From Xenopus tropicalis (Eukaryota > Chordata > Amphibia > Anura > Pipidae), in the NCBI RefSeq assembly GCF_000004195.4, contig NC_030681.2:136059506-136123505 (forward strand): 64,000 bases of DNA. Direction: 5' to 3'. Positions 10,582-20,580 of this stretch are shown here, piece after piece. The notes below the pieces were generated by a model. That model did no database searches. It saw nothing but the letters and a program-made list of their open reading frames with translations, and was not told the DNA's origin. Numbering within the stretch: position 1 is the stretch's first letter; every line of letters begins with the position of its first letter. The translations under genes and the position numbers were made by a program.

Positions 10582-10720
10582 TAGTGATGTAGCGAACTGT
10601 TCGCCGGCGAACTCATTCGCACGAAAATCAGGTGTTCGCAAGTTCGCGAACTTTTAGCGATGTTCGCAATTTTGGGTTCGCCTTAGCTGGAGCCAAATTT
10701 TGACCTCGCACCCCATAGCC
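10582..10720 (-). mobile_element. hAT end, intermediate between families A and B
   Basis: It begins TAGTGATGTAGCGAACTGTT. The first eight bases match family A and the following TAGCGAACTGTTCGCCGGCG matches family B. After about 10685 it leaves the family B interior and runs into different sequence (AGCTGGAGCCAAATTTTGACC). This could be the end of a longer, possibly parental element; no right end was found before 11560. Confidence 0.6.
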
Positions 10721-11561
10721 AGCAGATACATGGCAGCCAATCAGGCAGCTCTCCCTCCTGGGAAAGGCCGGTGTCAAACTGAAATGTTTCTATTGCTCAG
10801 GTCAGAACCCGTTCTACAATAAAGGATTTTAAGGAGAAATTACCTCTGTGGTACTGGCTATTTCAAGGTTATCACATTAACATAGTATCCATGGGAATTC
10901 ACTCAACTGCCTATGTGGGATATGGTGGGTGTAATTCTATTGCCATTTGTATATGAGAGGCATGAAGTTAGCAATATGCCCTTTACTGGGTTTCAAATGA
11001 GTATTTCCATACAATGTAAGTCCATAAACTCAGTTTCTTCCATTTCTTTCTGCTTGTCGCCTTGCTTACTTAAAACTTCCCGCACCTTAATGACACCACA
11101 GGGATTATTGTAAAAGAATAAGAACCACGTACATCCTCTTACACAAATATAATGTCATTTTCAAATGTAGAGCACGCTGCATATTCAAAGGTACTAATTC
11201 CCACTTAAATGCTATTCACTTTAGTGTGGGGATATATTGGGTACTATTTGTCATTGAAGGAAATGTTGGAAACTCTAGTGAGGTTAGTCTACTATGTAGG
11301 ACTGCAATATAGTAATACAGAACCTGCCTGTTTCATGTGATAAAAAGCACCCACAAGTTTTAGGGATTCTACCTTGTGAAACAGTAGCTATTGGCAGTAG
11401 TAGAAGTGTGAGATCCTACAGTTCCAGAATTACCCATTACATGTGCTAAGTTGGGTCACAAGTCCAATTTTTTTTCCAAACAGCTTTGGAAAAGCTTGAA
11501 TGGATTATTTCAAGGAGCACCCCCATACAGATTAATTGTCTATAGTTAGACACTTAGGGGG
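10721..11561. other. Intergenic, no feature recognised
   Basis: The first part may belong to the element that starts at 10582. The rest shows no gene and no named repeat. Confidence 0.35.
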
Positions 11562-11708
11562 CTATGCAATAAAAGACATTAAGTTTGCCCAGGAGTAGTA
11601 ACCCATAGCAACCAATCAGCAGGAAGCATTTACTGTTTAAAAGCAAACATCTTATTGGTTGCTATGGATTACTGCTCTAGGACATACTTACTGCCTTTTA
11701 TTACATAT
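11562..11708. mobile_element. Palindromic MITE with CATAGCAACCAATCAGCA arm, copy 1
   Basis: Inverted arms are visible: ATGCAATAAAAGACATTAAG at the left and CTTACTGCCTTTTATTACAT at the right. The internal pair CCATAGCAACCAATCAGCAG and CTTATTGGTTGCTATGG is also present. A second copy lies at 55362-55527. Both would fold into a hairpin with a small loop. The family is common in frog DNA; I give no name. Confidence 0.75.
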
Positions 11709-12104
11709 GTGGGTTCCAGTTTTATTGGAAATTCTGTGAAAATGCCTATACGACATAAGAAATTATAGTACTGGCATCAATGCTTGTATATTGCAGCATC
11801 TGTGATCCTATTAGTCTTCAGCAAATATTAAAACAAACTCCCCAGTGGTACTATCCTATTTGATAAGGCAATGCTCAAAGTCATATTCAACTAAACTGGC
11901 CAAAAGCACTCCATGTTTGGGTCACCTAAAAATGTATTTTAATTTAGCAATATTGTGTCATAGAATCAAACTCGATTGATACAAAAAAAGGAACAGCCTG
12001 GTTGGGTGATGACCCTTACACATAAGTGGCCATTTATGAAAAAGATCCTGCTAATTCACTAAAACTAAACTGCTTAAACCTTTAAGATGTTTAAGTATGA
12101 GGTA
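11709..12104. other. Intergenic, no feature recognised
   Basis: I see no gene, element end or notable structure. Confidence 0.4.
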
Positions 12105-12753
12105 CAGGCATAGGACCCATTATCCAGAATGCTCAGGACCCAGGGATCCTGTAATTTGGATCTCCATACCTTAAGTCGACTAAAAAATCAATAAAACATT
12201 TATTAAACCCAATAGGATTGTTTTGCATCCAATATGAATTATTTATAACTTAGTTGGGATCAAGTACAGGTACTGTTTTATTATTACAGAGAAAAGGGAA
12301 TCATTTAACCATTAAATAAACCCAATAGGGCTGTTCTGCCCCCAATAAGGGGTAATTATATCTTAGTTGGGATCAAGTACAGGTACTGTTTTATTATTAC
12401 AGAGAAAAGGGAATAATTTAACCATTAAATAAACCCAATAGGGCTGTTCTGCCCCCAATAAGGGGTAATTATATCTTAGTTGGGATCAAGTACAGGTACT
12501 GTTTTATTATTACAGAGAAAAGGGAATCATTTAACCATTAAATAAACCCAATAGGGCTGTTCTGCCCCCAATAAGGGGTAATTATATCTTAGTTGGGATC
12601 AAGTACAAGGTACTGTTTTATTATTACAGAGAAAAAGGAAATCAGTTTTAAAATTCTGAATTATTTGATTAAAATGGAGTCTATGAGAGACGGGCTTTCC
12701 GTAATTCGGAGCTTTCTGGATAATGGGTTTCTGGATAAGGGATCCCATACCTG
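12105..12753 (+). mobile_element. TA-MITE with 113-bp internal array, 4 units
   Basis: Its ends are CAGGCATAGGACCCATTATC and GGGATCCCATACCTG, and TA flanks both sides (12103-12104, 12754-12755). The centre holds four copies of the unit that runs CCCAATAGGGCTGTTCTGCC, then the TTAGTTGGGATCAAGTACAG and TTATTATTACAGAGAAAAGG segments, then ACCATTAAATAAA. The last unit reads AAGTACAAGGTACTG in place of AAGTACAGGTACTG, a variant also found in the last unit of other copies. Confidence 0.9.
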
Positions 12754-13479
12754 TACTGGGTTTGTCTACTAATACTAAAGCATAGGTCCCAAATTCCTAC
12801 CTTATAAAATACTATTCTATATAAAAGTACAGCATTTACTAATATTCCTGCATATCCCACAACAACCAATAAGATATTTGCTTTCATTATTCTAGTATCA
12901 ATATCTCAATAAGAGCCATTACTGATTAGTTGCCCTGGGTAAGTGCATTACAGTCAGTCTGATCCACAAAATGACCCTTACAGTTATTTTTATTTTCACT
13001 AACAAATCTATGTACATCCATTAAGCTAAAGCCATAGGCTTAACACCAAGTTGGTACCTTTGTAGATGCAGTGCACTGGGCATTAGCATTTGAAAGTGAG
13101 CTCTCCTGCATACATTTAACTTCATCTTCTATTTACTCGGTCTAACTCTGGCATTTTTAATATCTGCCATCCTTGTAACTGGTATTAGCAGGTAGAGGCA
13201 TTACATACCCTTTATTTGCCTTTGATTATTGCTAGCCCTATATGCATTATGTTTGACTCCCGGTGCCCTTGTGGCTTTTCCTTCTCATAAAAACAGAAAG
13301 TAATCAAAACTCGTTGGCAAAGCAAATATCCTGAAAATGAATTTTCCTTCTGTAAAAAAAAAAGTCTAAAAAAAAAATTTGCAAATTGACAATCAGAGCC
13401 AGAAGCTTGATAATTAAAAATACACCGACCTCATATTGTAATTACATGTTTACATGGCACCCAATGATGTACATTGTAG
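12754..13479. other. Intergenic, no feature recognised
   Basis: Apart from poly-A stretches near 13357-13379 I see nothing to annotate. Confidence 0.4.
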
Positions 13480-14035
13480 AGAGAGGGGGGTCTATTTATA
13501 GAGAAATTTGAATTTAAATTAAAAGTCTGCAAGGCCCCCAGCTTCTTAATTTGAAGATAACACCCGGCCCTTCTCCGGGGACACATGGAAGGAGCAGAAG
13601 ACAGAGGGACGCATCAGGCTCTATTTGCTGTAGGATACTTAATTGCCTCGCCTTATCTTTTTTGGGGAGGAAATCTTAACTGATTTTATCAGGAGTCTTT
13701 TATGTCATTTACTTTTAATTTCCTTCTCAGTTCATTGCTCTTCAAGAAAGTGTCTATTGCCTGAAGGCCTAAAAAACATGCAAATGCAAAAAGATTCAGC
13801 AACAAGGAAAGCTAATGGCTGTCAGGAACATGTTAATTGCTTTGGGGGCCCGCGCTCCCGACTTTTTCATGCTCCAGTTGAGGGAAAGGTAAAACTATTT
13901 AGTGCATCGCTGACACTTTACAAAGAGATATATGCAATAGGATTTTCATTTATACGACAGTGTTTTATCTCTTCTTCTTCTTCTACCGATCCTGCATTCC
14001 TTAGCAATTCATTAGCACTGTCTATTTGTTGACTT
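13480..14035. promoter_or_regulatory. Candidate conserved non-coding element
   Basis: This is a repeat-free block whose composition is more balanced than its surroundings. It holds the octamer ATGCAAAT at 13778-13785 (POU type), the homeodomain word TTAATTG at 13639-13645, a second GTTAATTGC at about 13833, and CCTGAAGGC. Open frames across it have no protein-like character. Its distance from sox11 (45 kb) fits long-range enhancers of SoxC genes. This is inference from appearance and context, with no alignment done. Confidence 0.3.
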
Positions 14036-14144
14036 AGCACATACTATATACTAGCAGAGTGATGGGGAAAGTAGTCATAATGGATCTTTAGTCTCTTTTT
14101 TTCTTTATAAAGTAATATATTCTGCAGCAGCATATACACATAGT

Positions 14145-15374
14145 ACAGGAATGGGACCCGTTATCCAGAATGCTTGGGACCTGGGGTTTTCCTGATAAGG
14201 GATCTTTTCTCCATACTGTACCTTAAGTCTGCTAAAAAATCATTTAGATATTGAATAAACCCAATAGGATTGTTCTGCCCCAATAAGGGGTAATTATATC
14301 TTAGTTGGGATCAAGTACAGGTACTGTTTTATTATTACAGAGAAAAGGGAATCATTTAACCATTAAATAAACCCAATAGGGCTGTTCTGCCCCCAATAAG
14401 GGGTAATTATATCTTAGTTGGGATCAAGTACAGGCACTGTTTTATTATTACAGAGAAAAGGGAATCATTTAACCATTAAATAAACCCAATAGGGCTGTTC
14501 TGTCCCCAATAAGGGGTAATTATATCTTAGTTGGGATCAAGTACAGGTACTGTTTTATTATTACAGAGAAAAGGGAATCATTTAACCATTAAATAAACCC
14601 AATAGGGCTGTTCTGCCCCCAATAAGGGGTAATTATATCTTAGTTGGGATCAAGTACAGGTACTTTTTTATTATTACAGAGAAAAGGGAATCATTTAACC
14701 ATTAAATAAATCCAATAGGGCTGTTCTGCCCCCAATAAGGGGTAATTACTGTATATCTTAGTTGGGATCAAGTACAAGGTACTGTTTTATTATTACAGAG
14801 ATAAAGGGAATAATTTAACCATGAAATAAACCCAATAGGGCTGTTCTGCCCCCAATAAGGAGTAATTATATCTTAGTTGGGATCAAGTACAGGTACTGTT
14901 TTATTATTACAGAGAAAAGGGAATCATTTAACCATGAAATAAACCCAATAGGGCTGTTCTGCCCCCAATAAGGGGTAATTATATCTTAGTTGGGATCAAG
15001 TACAGGTACTGTTTTATTATTACAGAGAAAAGGGAATCATTTAACCATTAAATAAACCCAATAAGACTGTTCTGCCCCAATAAGGGGTAATTATATCTTA
15101 GTTGGGATCAAGTACAGGTACTGTTTTATTATTACAGAGAAAAGGGAATCATTTAACCATGAAATAAACCCAATAGGGCTGTTCTGCCCCCAATAAGGGG
15201 TAATTATATCTTAGTTGGGATCAAGTACAGGTACTGTTTTATTATTACAGAGAAAAAGGAAACAATTTTTTAAAATTAGAATTATTTGCTTATAATGGAG
15301 CCTATGGGAGATGGCCTTTCCGTAATTCTGAACTTTCTGCATAATGGGTTTCTGAATAAGGGGTCCCATACCTG
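14145..15374 (+). mobile_element. TA-MITE with 113-bp internal array, 9 units
   Basis: The ends are CAGGAATGGGACCCGTTATC and GGGGTCCCATACCTG, flanked by TA. This is the longest copy in the window. It has about nine internal units, almost identical to one another and to those in the copies at 12105, 36163, 37679 and 39273. Variants shared between units (ATTAAATAAA or ATGAAATAAA; GGGCTG or GACTG) could be used to trace unit exchange. There is no coding sequence. Confidence 0.92.
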
Positions 15375-16452
15375 TAGTATTTTGAACCAGAAACTATATA
15401 TTCATATCCAGAAAGATACATTTAATTATTCTGTTTATCGCGTGATACCTACATACTTGCCACAAGGAAGTTGGGTACTTTTTTGGGGTTCATAAATCAG
15501 GCAAAGAAATGCAACTTGGTAGTACAAGGGCACTTGGGTGTATACATGATCCATTGCACCTTGTGTCAAGTGTCCCATTAAGCTTGATTTGATACATTTT
15601 GGACAAAGAAGCAAGGGAACCCTGGAACTACTTGGATCCTGGACCTGGCAGTAATTCCAGACGTCTCTTAGCAAACTTGCATCCATAGCTGCAGCTGACT
15701 TGCACCAAGCAGATTGGACAGCAATGCTCGAATCAACAAAACAACACAGAGCCTTGATCTATGTAGTTAAGGGTTCTTTAATACATATTATCACCCCAGC
15801 AAGGGTATGGGAACAACAATTACAAAAACTGCAGCAGTGCAGATACCCTTTTTGTTTGCACGTTTGCCCTGTTCCCCCACAAGTAGTACTGAATACAGTG
15901 GTGCTTGCAATCAGTATACTGAGGGCAATTTAGAAGTTCAAGTTTGATAGCGCCAGCAGGTACAAAGTTCAAAGGAGCCTTCTTCTTACCACCTGCCCTA
16001 TGATAAGGACATGGCTGCCTTCCACCAACCAGAGCTGTGTTCTGCACCGTGTTGTATTCACAAGGGCTCAGTCAATTACTAGTATAGGATATGATTTTGT
16101 ACCCCTTATTGCTTTTATACTTCTGGGGCATTTATAAATGACTGCCTGTGTGTCTGATTTGTGTCCGATTACTCTAATGTGCTCATAAATGACCTTATGG
16201 AATGTTTATATCAATGGACTTTGACAGAAGGAAGCCTGGATTCCATTCCTATAGAAAATTCTTGTGGCTTGGGGTAAGTCTATTAAACTAACCATATATG
16301 GGTCAAATCTCTTGAATTCAGCATGTCTACATTATTAAGTTACATTGGGATTAGGAAGGTTTGATTAGCCTAGTTCAAACAATAATGTAGGACAACAAAT
16401 GCAAACTGCTGAACTGCTGATTGGATAGAATTGGTGTCTTGGTTGTAGTTTA
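15375..16452. other. Intergenic, no feature recognised
   Basis: Several open frames overlap on both strands between 15435 and 16047, but none has a recognisable domain or codon signature. I see no repeat end. Confidence 0.4.
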
Positions 16453-16460
16453 GCACTATG

Positions 16461-16841
16461 TAGTGATGGGAGAAATGTTTCGGCAGGCATGGATTTGCAT
16501 CGAATTTCCGCGTTTCACCATTGGCGTATTGTTTCTCGAAACGGATGAAAAAATTTGCAGTGGAAAAATTTGCCGCACGTCCAAAAATTGTCGCCGGCGT
16601 CAAAAAATAATAGCCGCGGGCGTCAAAAGAATAGCTGCGGGCGACAAAAGAATAGCTGTGCGACAAAATAATAGCCGCGGGCGACAAAATAATAGCCATG
16701 CGACAAAATAATAGCCGCGGGCGACAAAAGAATAGCAACGGGTGACAATTTTTTTTGCCGCACAACATATTCGCCGTTTCGCGGATCTTTTGAAAGATTC
16801 ACAAATTTTTTGGCGAAACAGAACAGATTCGCTCATCACTA
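16461..16841 (-). mobile_element. hAT family A MITE, complete
   Basis: The ends are TAGTGATGGGAGAAATG and GATTCGCTCATCACTA, with an exact 8-bp target duplication GCACTATG at 16453-16460 and 16842-16849. The internal array of about seven AATAGC-type units is shorter than that at 4213-4530. This copy gives the cleanest definition of the family: 8-bp duplication and TAG...CTA ends, that is, hAT. Confidence 0.92.
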
Positions 16842-16971
16842 GCACTATGTTATTAAATGAGCACCATACACCTGTCATAATGAATATTTGTGTATTTACT
16901 TTTGAATTTTTAGCACTGCTATAAAAAAAAAGTTCTTATATGGAAATAGAAGAAACTATAAGCCTTCCTTA

Positions 16972-17143
16972 GGGCTCTGGCACACGGGGAGATTAGTCGC
17001 CCGCGACAAATCTCCCTGTTCGTGGGTGACTAATCTCCCCGAAATGCCATCCCACCGGCGAAGATGTAAATCGCCGGTGGGATGGCATACGCAATTTCAC
17101 TGAAATTGCGCCACCGCGTATGCCATCCCATGTGCCAGAGCCC
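16972..17143 (+). mobile_element. Harbinger-type MITE (GGGCTCTGGCAC family), 172 bp
   Basis: The 12-bp perfect inverted ends GGGCTCTGGCAC and GTGCCAGAGCCC are flanked by an exact TTA duplication (16969-16971, 17144-17146). Inside are two further inverted pairs. GAGATTAGTCGCC faces GGTGACTAATCTCC, and GATTTACATC-centred arms carry the ATGCCATCCCACCGGCG and CGCCGGTGGGATGGCAT sequences. The whole element can fold into branched hairpins. Confidence 0.9.
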
Positions 17144-17782
17144 TTAGGGCTGATTTATTCATTTTTGTACAGTAGAATTGGATAAAGAAAGAAAGTTCTC
17201 GCATTTTTTGCTTCGCTCACTGTTTTTTTCTCACAATTGTTTATATTCTGTGATTGTGTTTTTCTTCAAAAAGCAACTGCTTACCACCTAAAACCTGGCA
17301 TACTTTTATGCAATCAACAAAGAAAATGCAAAAAAAAAGTTCATGTGAGATTATAAATTTACAGGCTCAAAGCTGGATGAATGATCTGCTTTCTAAATGG
17401 CTTTATGCTGCAGTCACTACACATTTTTCACTTTTCTAAAAAAAAAAAAAAAATTACCCCTGGGGTTAATTCATCATATTCTTAACCATCAAACAGAATT
17501 GAATTTTATTTCGCAGGACTTTGTTGGGAGGAAAATAGGAAAACAGGACTGACTATTTATAGAGCACTGACAACCCCGGAAGAAACTGAAATATCTGTTG
17601 AAATGGGAATGGGACTTAAACTGAAAGATACGTTTGCTAACACTCTTAACTAAAAATATCAATGTTTTATAATCTCTCTGGGAAATCTCCTGTAGCTTTC
17701 AATAGGAAAGAGGGATATTTAACCAAATATTGAGTGGGAAGCAAATTTCATTTAAATTATATTTGAAATATTTGTTGAAATT
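17144..17782. other. Intergenic, no feature recognised
   Basis: This is AT-rich sequence with a poly-A run at about 17439-17453. I recognise no gene or element. Confidence 0.4.
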
Positions 17783-18015
17783 TTATATAAACAGGTTGAA
17801 ATAAGCTGTAAGCAATGAACTAAAAATACAATGTAAAAAAATAAATTGTTACATTTTTATTAAATTTGATCCATTTGGCCGTTTGTTTTTGAGTGCTCGT
17901 TGAAGGGCCTATGACATTATATAATTCCAGCACAAGGATGAAAGGAGAACTCTTTTTTTTCTCTGAGAATATCCCAACATCCAAATCATGTGAATAGGTT
18001 TGTGCAATGTTTCTA
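17783..18015 (+). repeat. Local duplication, copy a (uninterrupted)
   Basis: The sequence runs from GGTTGAAATAAGCTGTAAGC through GGGCCTATGACATTATATAA and CCAACATCCAAATCATGTG to ATAGGTTTGTGCAATG. The same order of words returns at 18078-19013, where two transposons interrupt it. Copy a therefore preserves the empty sites GAACTAAAAATAC and GGCCTATGACATT. A partial third, diverged copy lies at about 18017-18080. Confidence 0.85.
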
Positions 18016-18111
18016 AAAAGTTGACCCATTGGACTATTTGTTTTGGGTTCTAATTGAAGAGCAGATCACATTATGTAAAAAGGTTGAAATAAGCTATAAG
18101 TAAAACACTAA

Positions 18112-18478
18112 GGGGGACATTTACTTTACGTTTTTTTGTAATGATCGGTATTTTTGCGATTTTGCCGTCGCGATTGTTTCGTATTTTGCCCGACTTTTTC
18201 GTTGCCGTTACGACTTAATCGTATATTTTCCGCAACTTTTTTGTCGCCGTCGCAAAAAATTCGGATTGTTTTTTCCGCCGTTTACAATTGCTCAATACGA
18301 AAAAAGCGCGACGGCGACGAAAAAATCATGCAAAATACGATAAAGTCGTGATGGCGACGAAAAAGTCGCGCAAAATACGAAACAATCGAGTCGGCAATGA
18401 AAAAAATGCAGAATTTTCGTTTCCAATCCGTTTTTTTCCCATTCGGGATTCAGATTCGAGGATTAGTAAATGTGCCCC
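18112..18478 (-). mobile_element. Harbinger-type MITE (GGGGCACATTTACT family)
   Basis: The ends are GGGGGACATTTACTTTACG and GGATTAGTAAATGTGCCCC. The flanking triplets are TAA (18109-18111) and TAG (18479-18481). The empty site in the neighbouring duplicate is ACTAAAAATAC, so the original target was TAA and the right triplet has mutated. The interior has many TCGTCGCCGTCGC-like words and codes for nothing. Confidence 0.85.
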
Positions 18479-18580
18479 TAGAAATACACCGAAAAACATA
18501 AATCATTAAATTTTTGTTATATTTTATAAAATGTGATCCATTGGGCCTTTTTTTTGAGTCCTAATTGAAGGGCCTATGAT

Positions 18581-18914
18581 TAGTGATGGGCAAAATAATT
18601 CGGTAGGCATGGATTTGCAGCGAATTTCAGTGTTTTGCCATTGGCGTGTTTTTTTTCACTGAATGGGCAGCAAAATTCACAGTGGAAAAATTTGGCGCGC
18701 GTCAAGAAGTTGTCACGCACGTAAAAAAAATGGCGTTTGCGACAAAAAAATTTCAACCACATAAAAAAAAAGTTGTTGCGTACATAAAAAAAAAATATTT
18801 TTTTTTACGCACGTCATTTTCGCCATTTCGCAAATTTTTCGCAGTTTCACCAATCTTTTAAAAGATTTGATAATTTTTCTGCAAAGCGAAACAAGACAGA
18901 TTTGCTCATCCTTA
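18581..18914 (-). mobile_element. hAT family A MITE
   Basis: The left end is TAGTGATGGGCAAAATAATTC and the right end GATTTGCTCATCCTTA. Octamers CCTATGAT (18573-18580) and CCTATGAC (18915-18922) form the target duplication. The paralogous empty site at about 17907-17920 reads CCTATGAC, so the left octamer has the mutated base. The internal array is diverged to GTAAAAAAAATGGCG-like units. Confidence 0.88.
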
Positions 18915-19049
18915 CCTATGACATTATATAATTCCAGCACAATTCTTTGCAAAATTCTCTGATAATACCCCAACATCCAAATCATGTGAATAGGTTTGTG
19001 GAATGTTTTTTAGAGACAGAACAGTTAACATGTACATATCAACAATTAA

Positions 19050-19155
19050 CAAAAATGGTTTGCAGTTACATTGAATGAGGATCGGAGACACTAGGGGGAG
19101 GGCCCTGCTCGCAAGAGCTTACATTCTATTGTACAATATACAATATGCAATTCAA
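19050..19155 (-). repeat. Dispersed repeat fragment
   Basis: The words GGAGGGCCCTGCTCGCAAGAG and CTTACATTCTATTGTACAAT match a frequent frog interspersed repeat in my recollection. The first words of the same kind of unit (ACTTTATTTATAAAGCGCC) occur at 57165. I cannot name the family. Confidence 0.4.
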
Positions 19156-19179
19156 AATATAATCCACATAAAGTCATTC

Positions 19180-19450
19180 CCTTAGCATTAATGACAGAGA
19201 TTGTACTGTATATAGATTATTGATGTAATTACCGAAGCAGCCAGCTCTGCCGTATGATAATTTCCTCAATGTAATCACTGAAAGTTCCATATCGTTGGGG
19301 TTATCTACAGCAGGTGAAGCCTTATCTTGAGTGAATGAGATAAAAATCATCTATAACAAAGTGTTCATTAGTGCAAAGCAATTGGAAGCTGCATAACAAC
19401 GTGAATTTCAGACCTGCAGAGGCATTTGCACATGACTGAAGACCTTTGAA
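19180..19450. promoter_or_regulatory. Candidate conserved non-coding element
   Basis: This is a repeat-free block between transposon clusters with dense developmental-factor-like words (TGATGTAATTACC, TGATAATTTCC, GATAAAAATCATC, TTCATTAGTGC). There is no open frame of note. Only the absence of repeats and the motif density support the call. Confidence 0.25.
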
Positions 19451-19817
19451 TCTGAATGATTCGTCTATCTCCATATAAAGAAAAAGATGTTTGAGGTTTT
19501 CAGGTAGGTAAATAAAGGGCAGTGTTTATGCCACAACCTGTGAGTAATGACCTGTGACAAAGGTTTTTTTCCTCCTGTTGCCAAAAGTGAATAAATGTCA
19601 AAAGAACCTTGCTGAGCTTTGTGGCATCCAGCAACCTAAGCCTCGTGCTTGATTCCTCCCCCCAGGTGTGACTGATGTATCTGCAATGCACTTCAAGGTC
19701 CAGGTGAATTCAAAATTGTCCACCTGTTCTAAATAGTCATGCAATGAGCTCTGGTGTATATTGGTAGTGAAACCATTTGCCCATTTAAATCAGTGTTCCC
19801 CAACCAGGGGCTCTTGA

Positions 19818-20145
19818 GGCTGATGCCACATGCGGCGTAGGGCTGATTTTTTCGGCAAGCGGAAAAACGCTTGCCGAAAATTCAGCCCTACGCCTGCTAC
19901 TTGTGCCTGCACCCGAATGAATGGGATACGCTCTGGTGCAGGCACATGTAGCCGATATACGCATGAAAACGCGAGACTTTGCATTCTCTCTCGTTTTCGT
20001 GCGTATATCGGCTACATGTGGCTGCACCCGAGCGTATTCCATTCATTCGGGTGCAGGCACAAGTAGCAGGCATAGGGCTGAATTTTCGGCAAGCGTTTTT
20101 CCGCTTGCCGAAAAAATCAGCCCTACGCCGCATGTGGCATCAGCC
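19818..20145. mobile_element. 328-bp fold-back element
   Basis: This is an almost complete palindrome. GGCTGATGCCACATGCGGCG opens it and CGCCGCATGTGGCATCAGCC closes it. Inner pairs include TTTCGGCAAGCGGAAAAACG with CGTTTTTCCGCTTGCCGAAA and ATACGCATGAAAACGCGAGA with its near complement. Small self-pairing loops (CGGCAAGCGGAAAAACGCTTGCCG) sit within each arm. The flanking triplets TGA (19815-19817) and TAA (20146-20148) suggest a Harbinger-type 3-bp duplication with one change. All reading frames here are mirror images and not genes. Confidence 0.88.
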
Positions 20146-20239
20146 TAAGCAACATGTTGCTCCCCAATTCCTTGGATGTTGCTCCCAGTGGCCTTACAGC
20201 TGCTGCATATTTTTTAATTTCTGACTTTTTTTGGAGGTA

Positions 20240-20529
20240 CAGGTATAGGACCCGTTATCCAGAATGCTCAGGACCAAGGGTATTCCAGATAAGGGGTCTT
20301 TCCGTAATTTGGATCTCCATACCTTAAGTCTACTAAAAAATTAACAAAACATTAATTAAACCCAATAGGATTGTTTTGCATCCAATAAGGATTATTTATA
20401 TCTTAGTTGGGATCAATTATAAAGAAAAAGGAAATTAGTTTCAAAATTCTGAATTATTTGATTTAAATGGAGTCTATGGGAGACGGACTTTCTGGATAAC
20501 AGGTTTCTGGATAAGGGATCCCATACCTG
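20240..20529 (+). mobile_element. TA-MITE, short single-unit copy
   Basis: The ends are CAGGTATAGGACCCGTTATC and GGGATCCCATACCTG, flanked by TA at 20238-20239 and 20530-20531. It lacks the tandem array and has only one shortened internal unit (TTAGTTGGGATCAATTATAAAG). It shows the uninterrupted sequence CATACCTTAAGTCTAC, the empty site of the Harbinger insertion in the copy at 990-1613. Confidence 0.9.
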
Positions 20530-20580
20530 TATAAAGACCATGTCTACTGCCAAACAGAGCCTCCTGCAGTCTCCAAGCCC

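Larger units (their letters stand above)
18078..19013 (+). repeat. Local duplication, copy b (carries two insertions)
   Basis: The outer words GGTTGAAATAAGCTATAAG and CCAACATCCAAATCATGTG match copy a in order and spacing once the insertions at 18112-18478 and 18581-18914 are removed. Divergence between the copies is noticeable, so the duplication is not recent, and both insertions came after it. Confidence 0.8.
19791..20580 (+). mobile_element. hAT family C element with two nested insertions
   Basis: It begins CAGTGTTCCCCAACCAG like the elements at 45119-45424 and 45891-46157. The family sequence then continues in three pieces: 19791-19817, 20146-20239 (AAGCAACATGTTGCTCCCC through TTTCTGACTTTTTTTGG) and 20530-20580 (CTACTGCCAAACAGAGCCTC). 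The pieces are separated by a fold-back element and a TA-MITE. The right end of the host element was not found and may be lost or diverged after 20580. Confidence 0.8.

Noticed and set aside
13643..14032. Plus-strand frame of about 129 codons in the candidate conserved block
   Set aside because: The peptide is Ser/Leu-rich without a family match that I can recall, and the block looks regulatory, not coding.
14145..15374. Regularly spaced repeats that could suggest a CRISPR array
   Set aside because: The 113-bp units are contiguous with no unique spacers and lie inside a transposon with TA duplications, in an animal genome.
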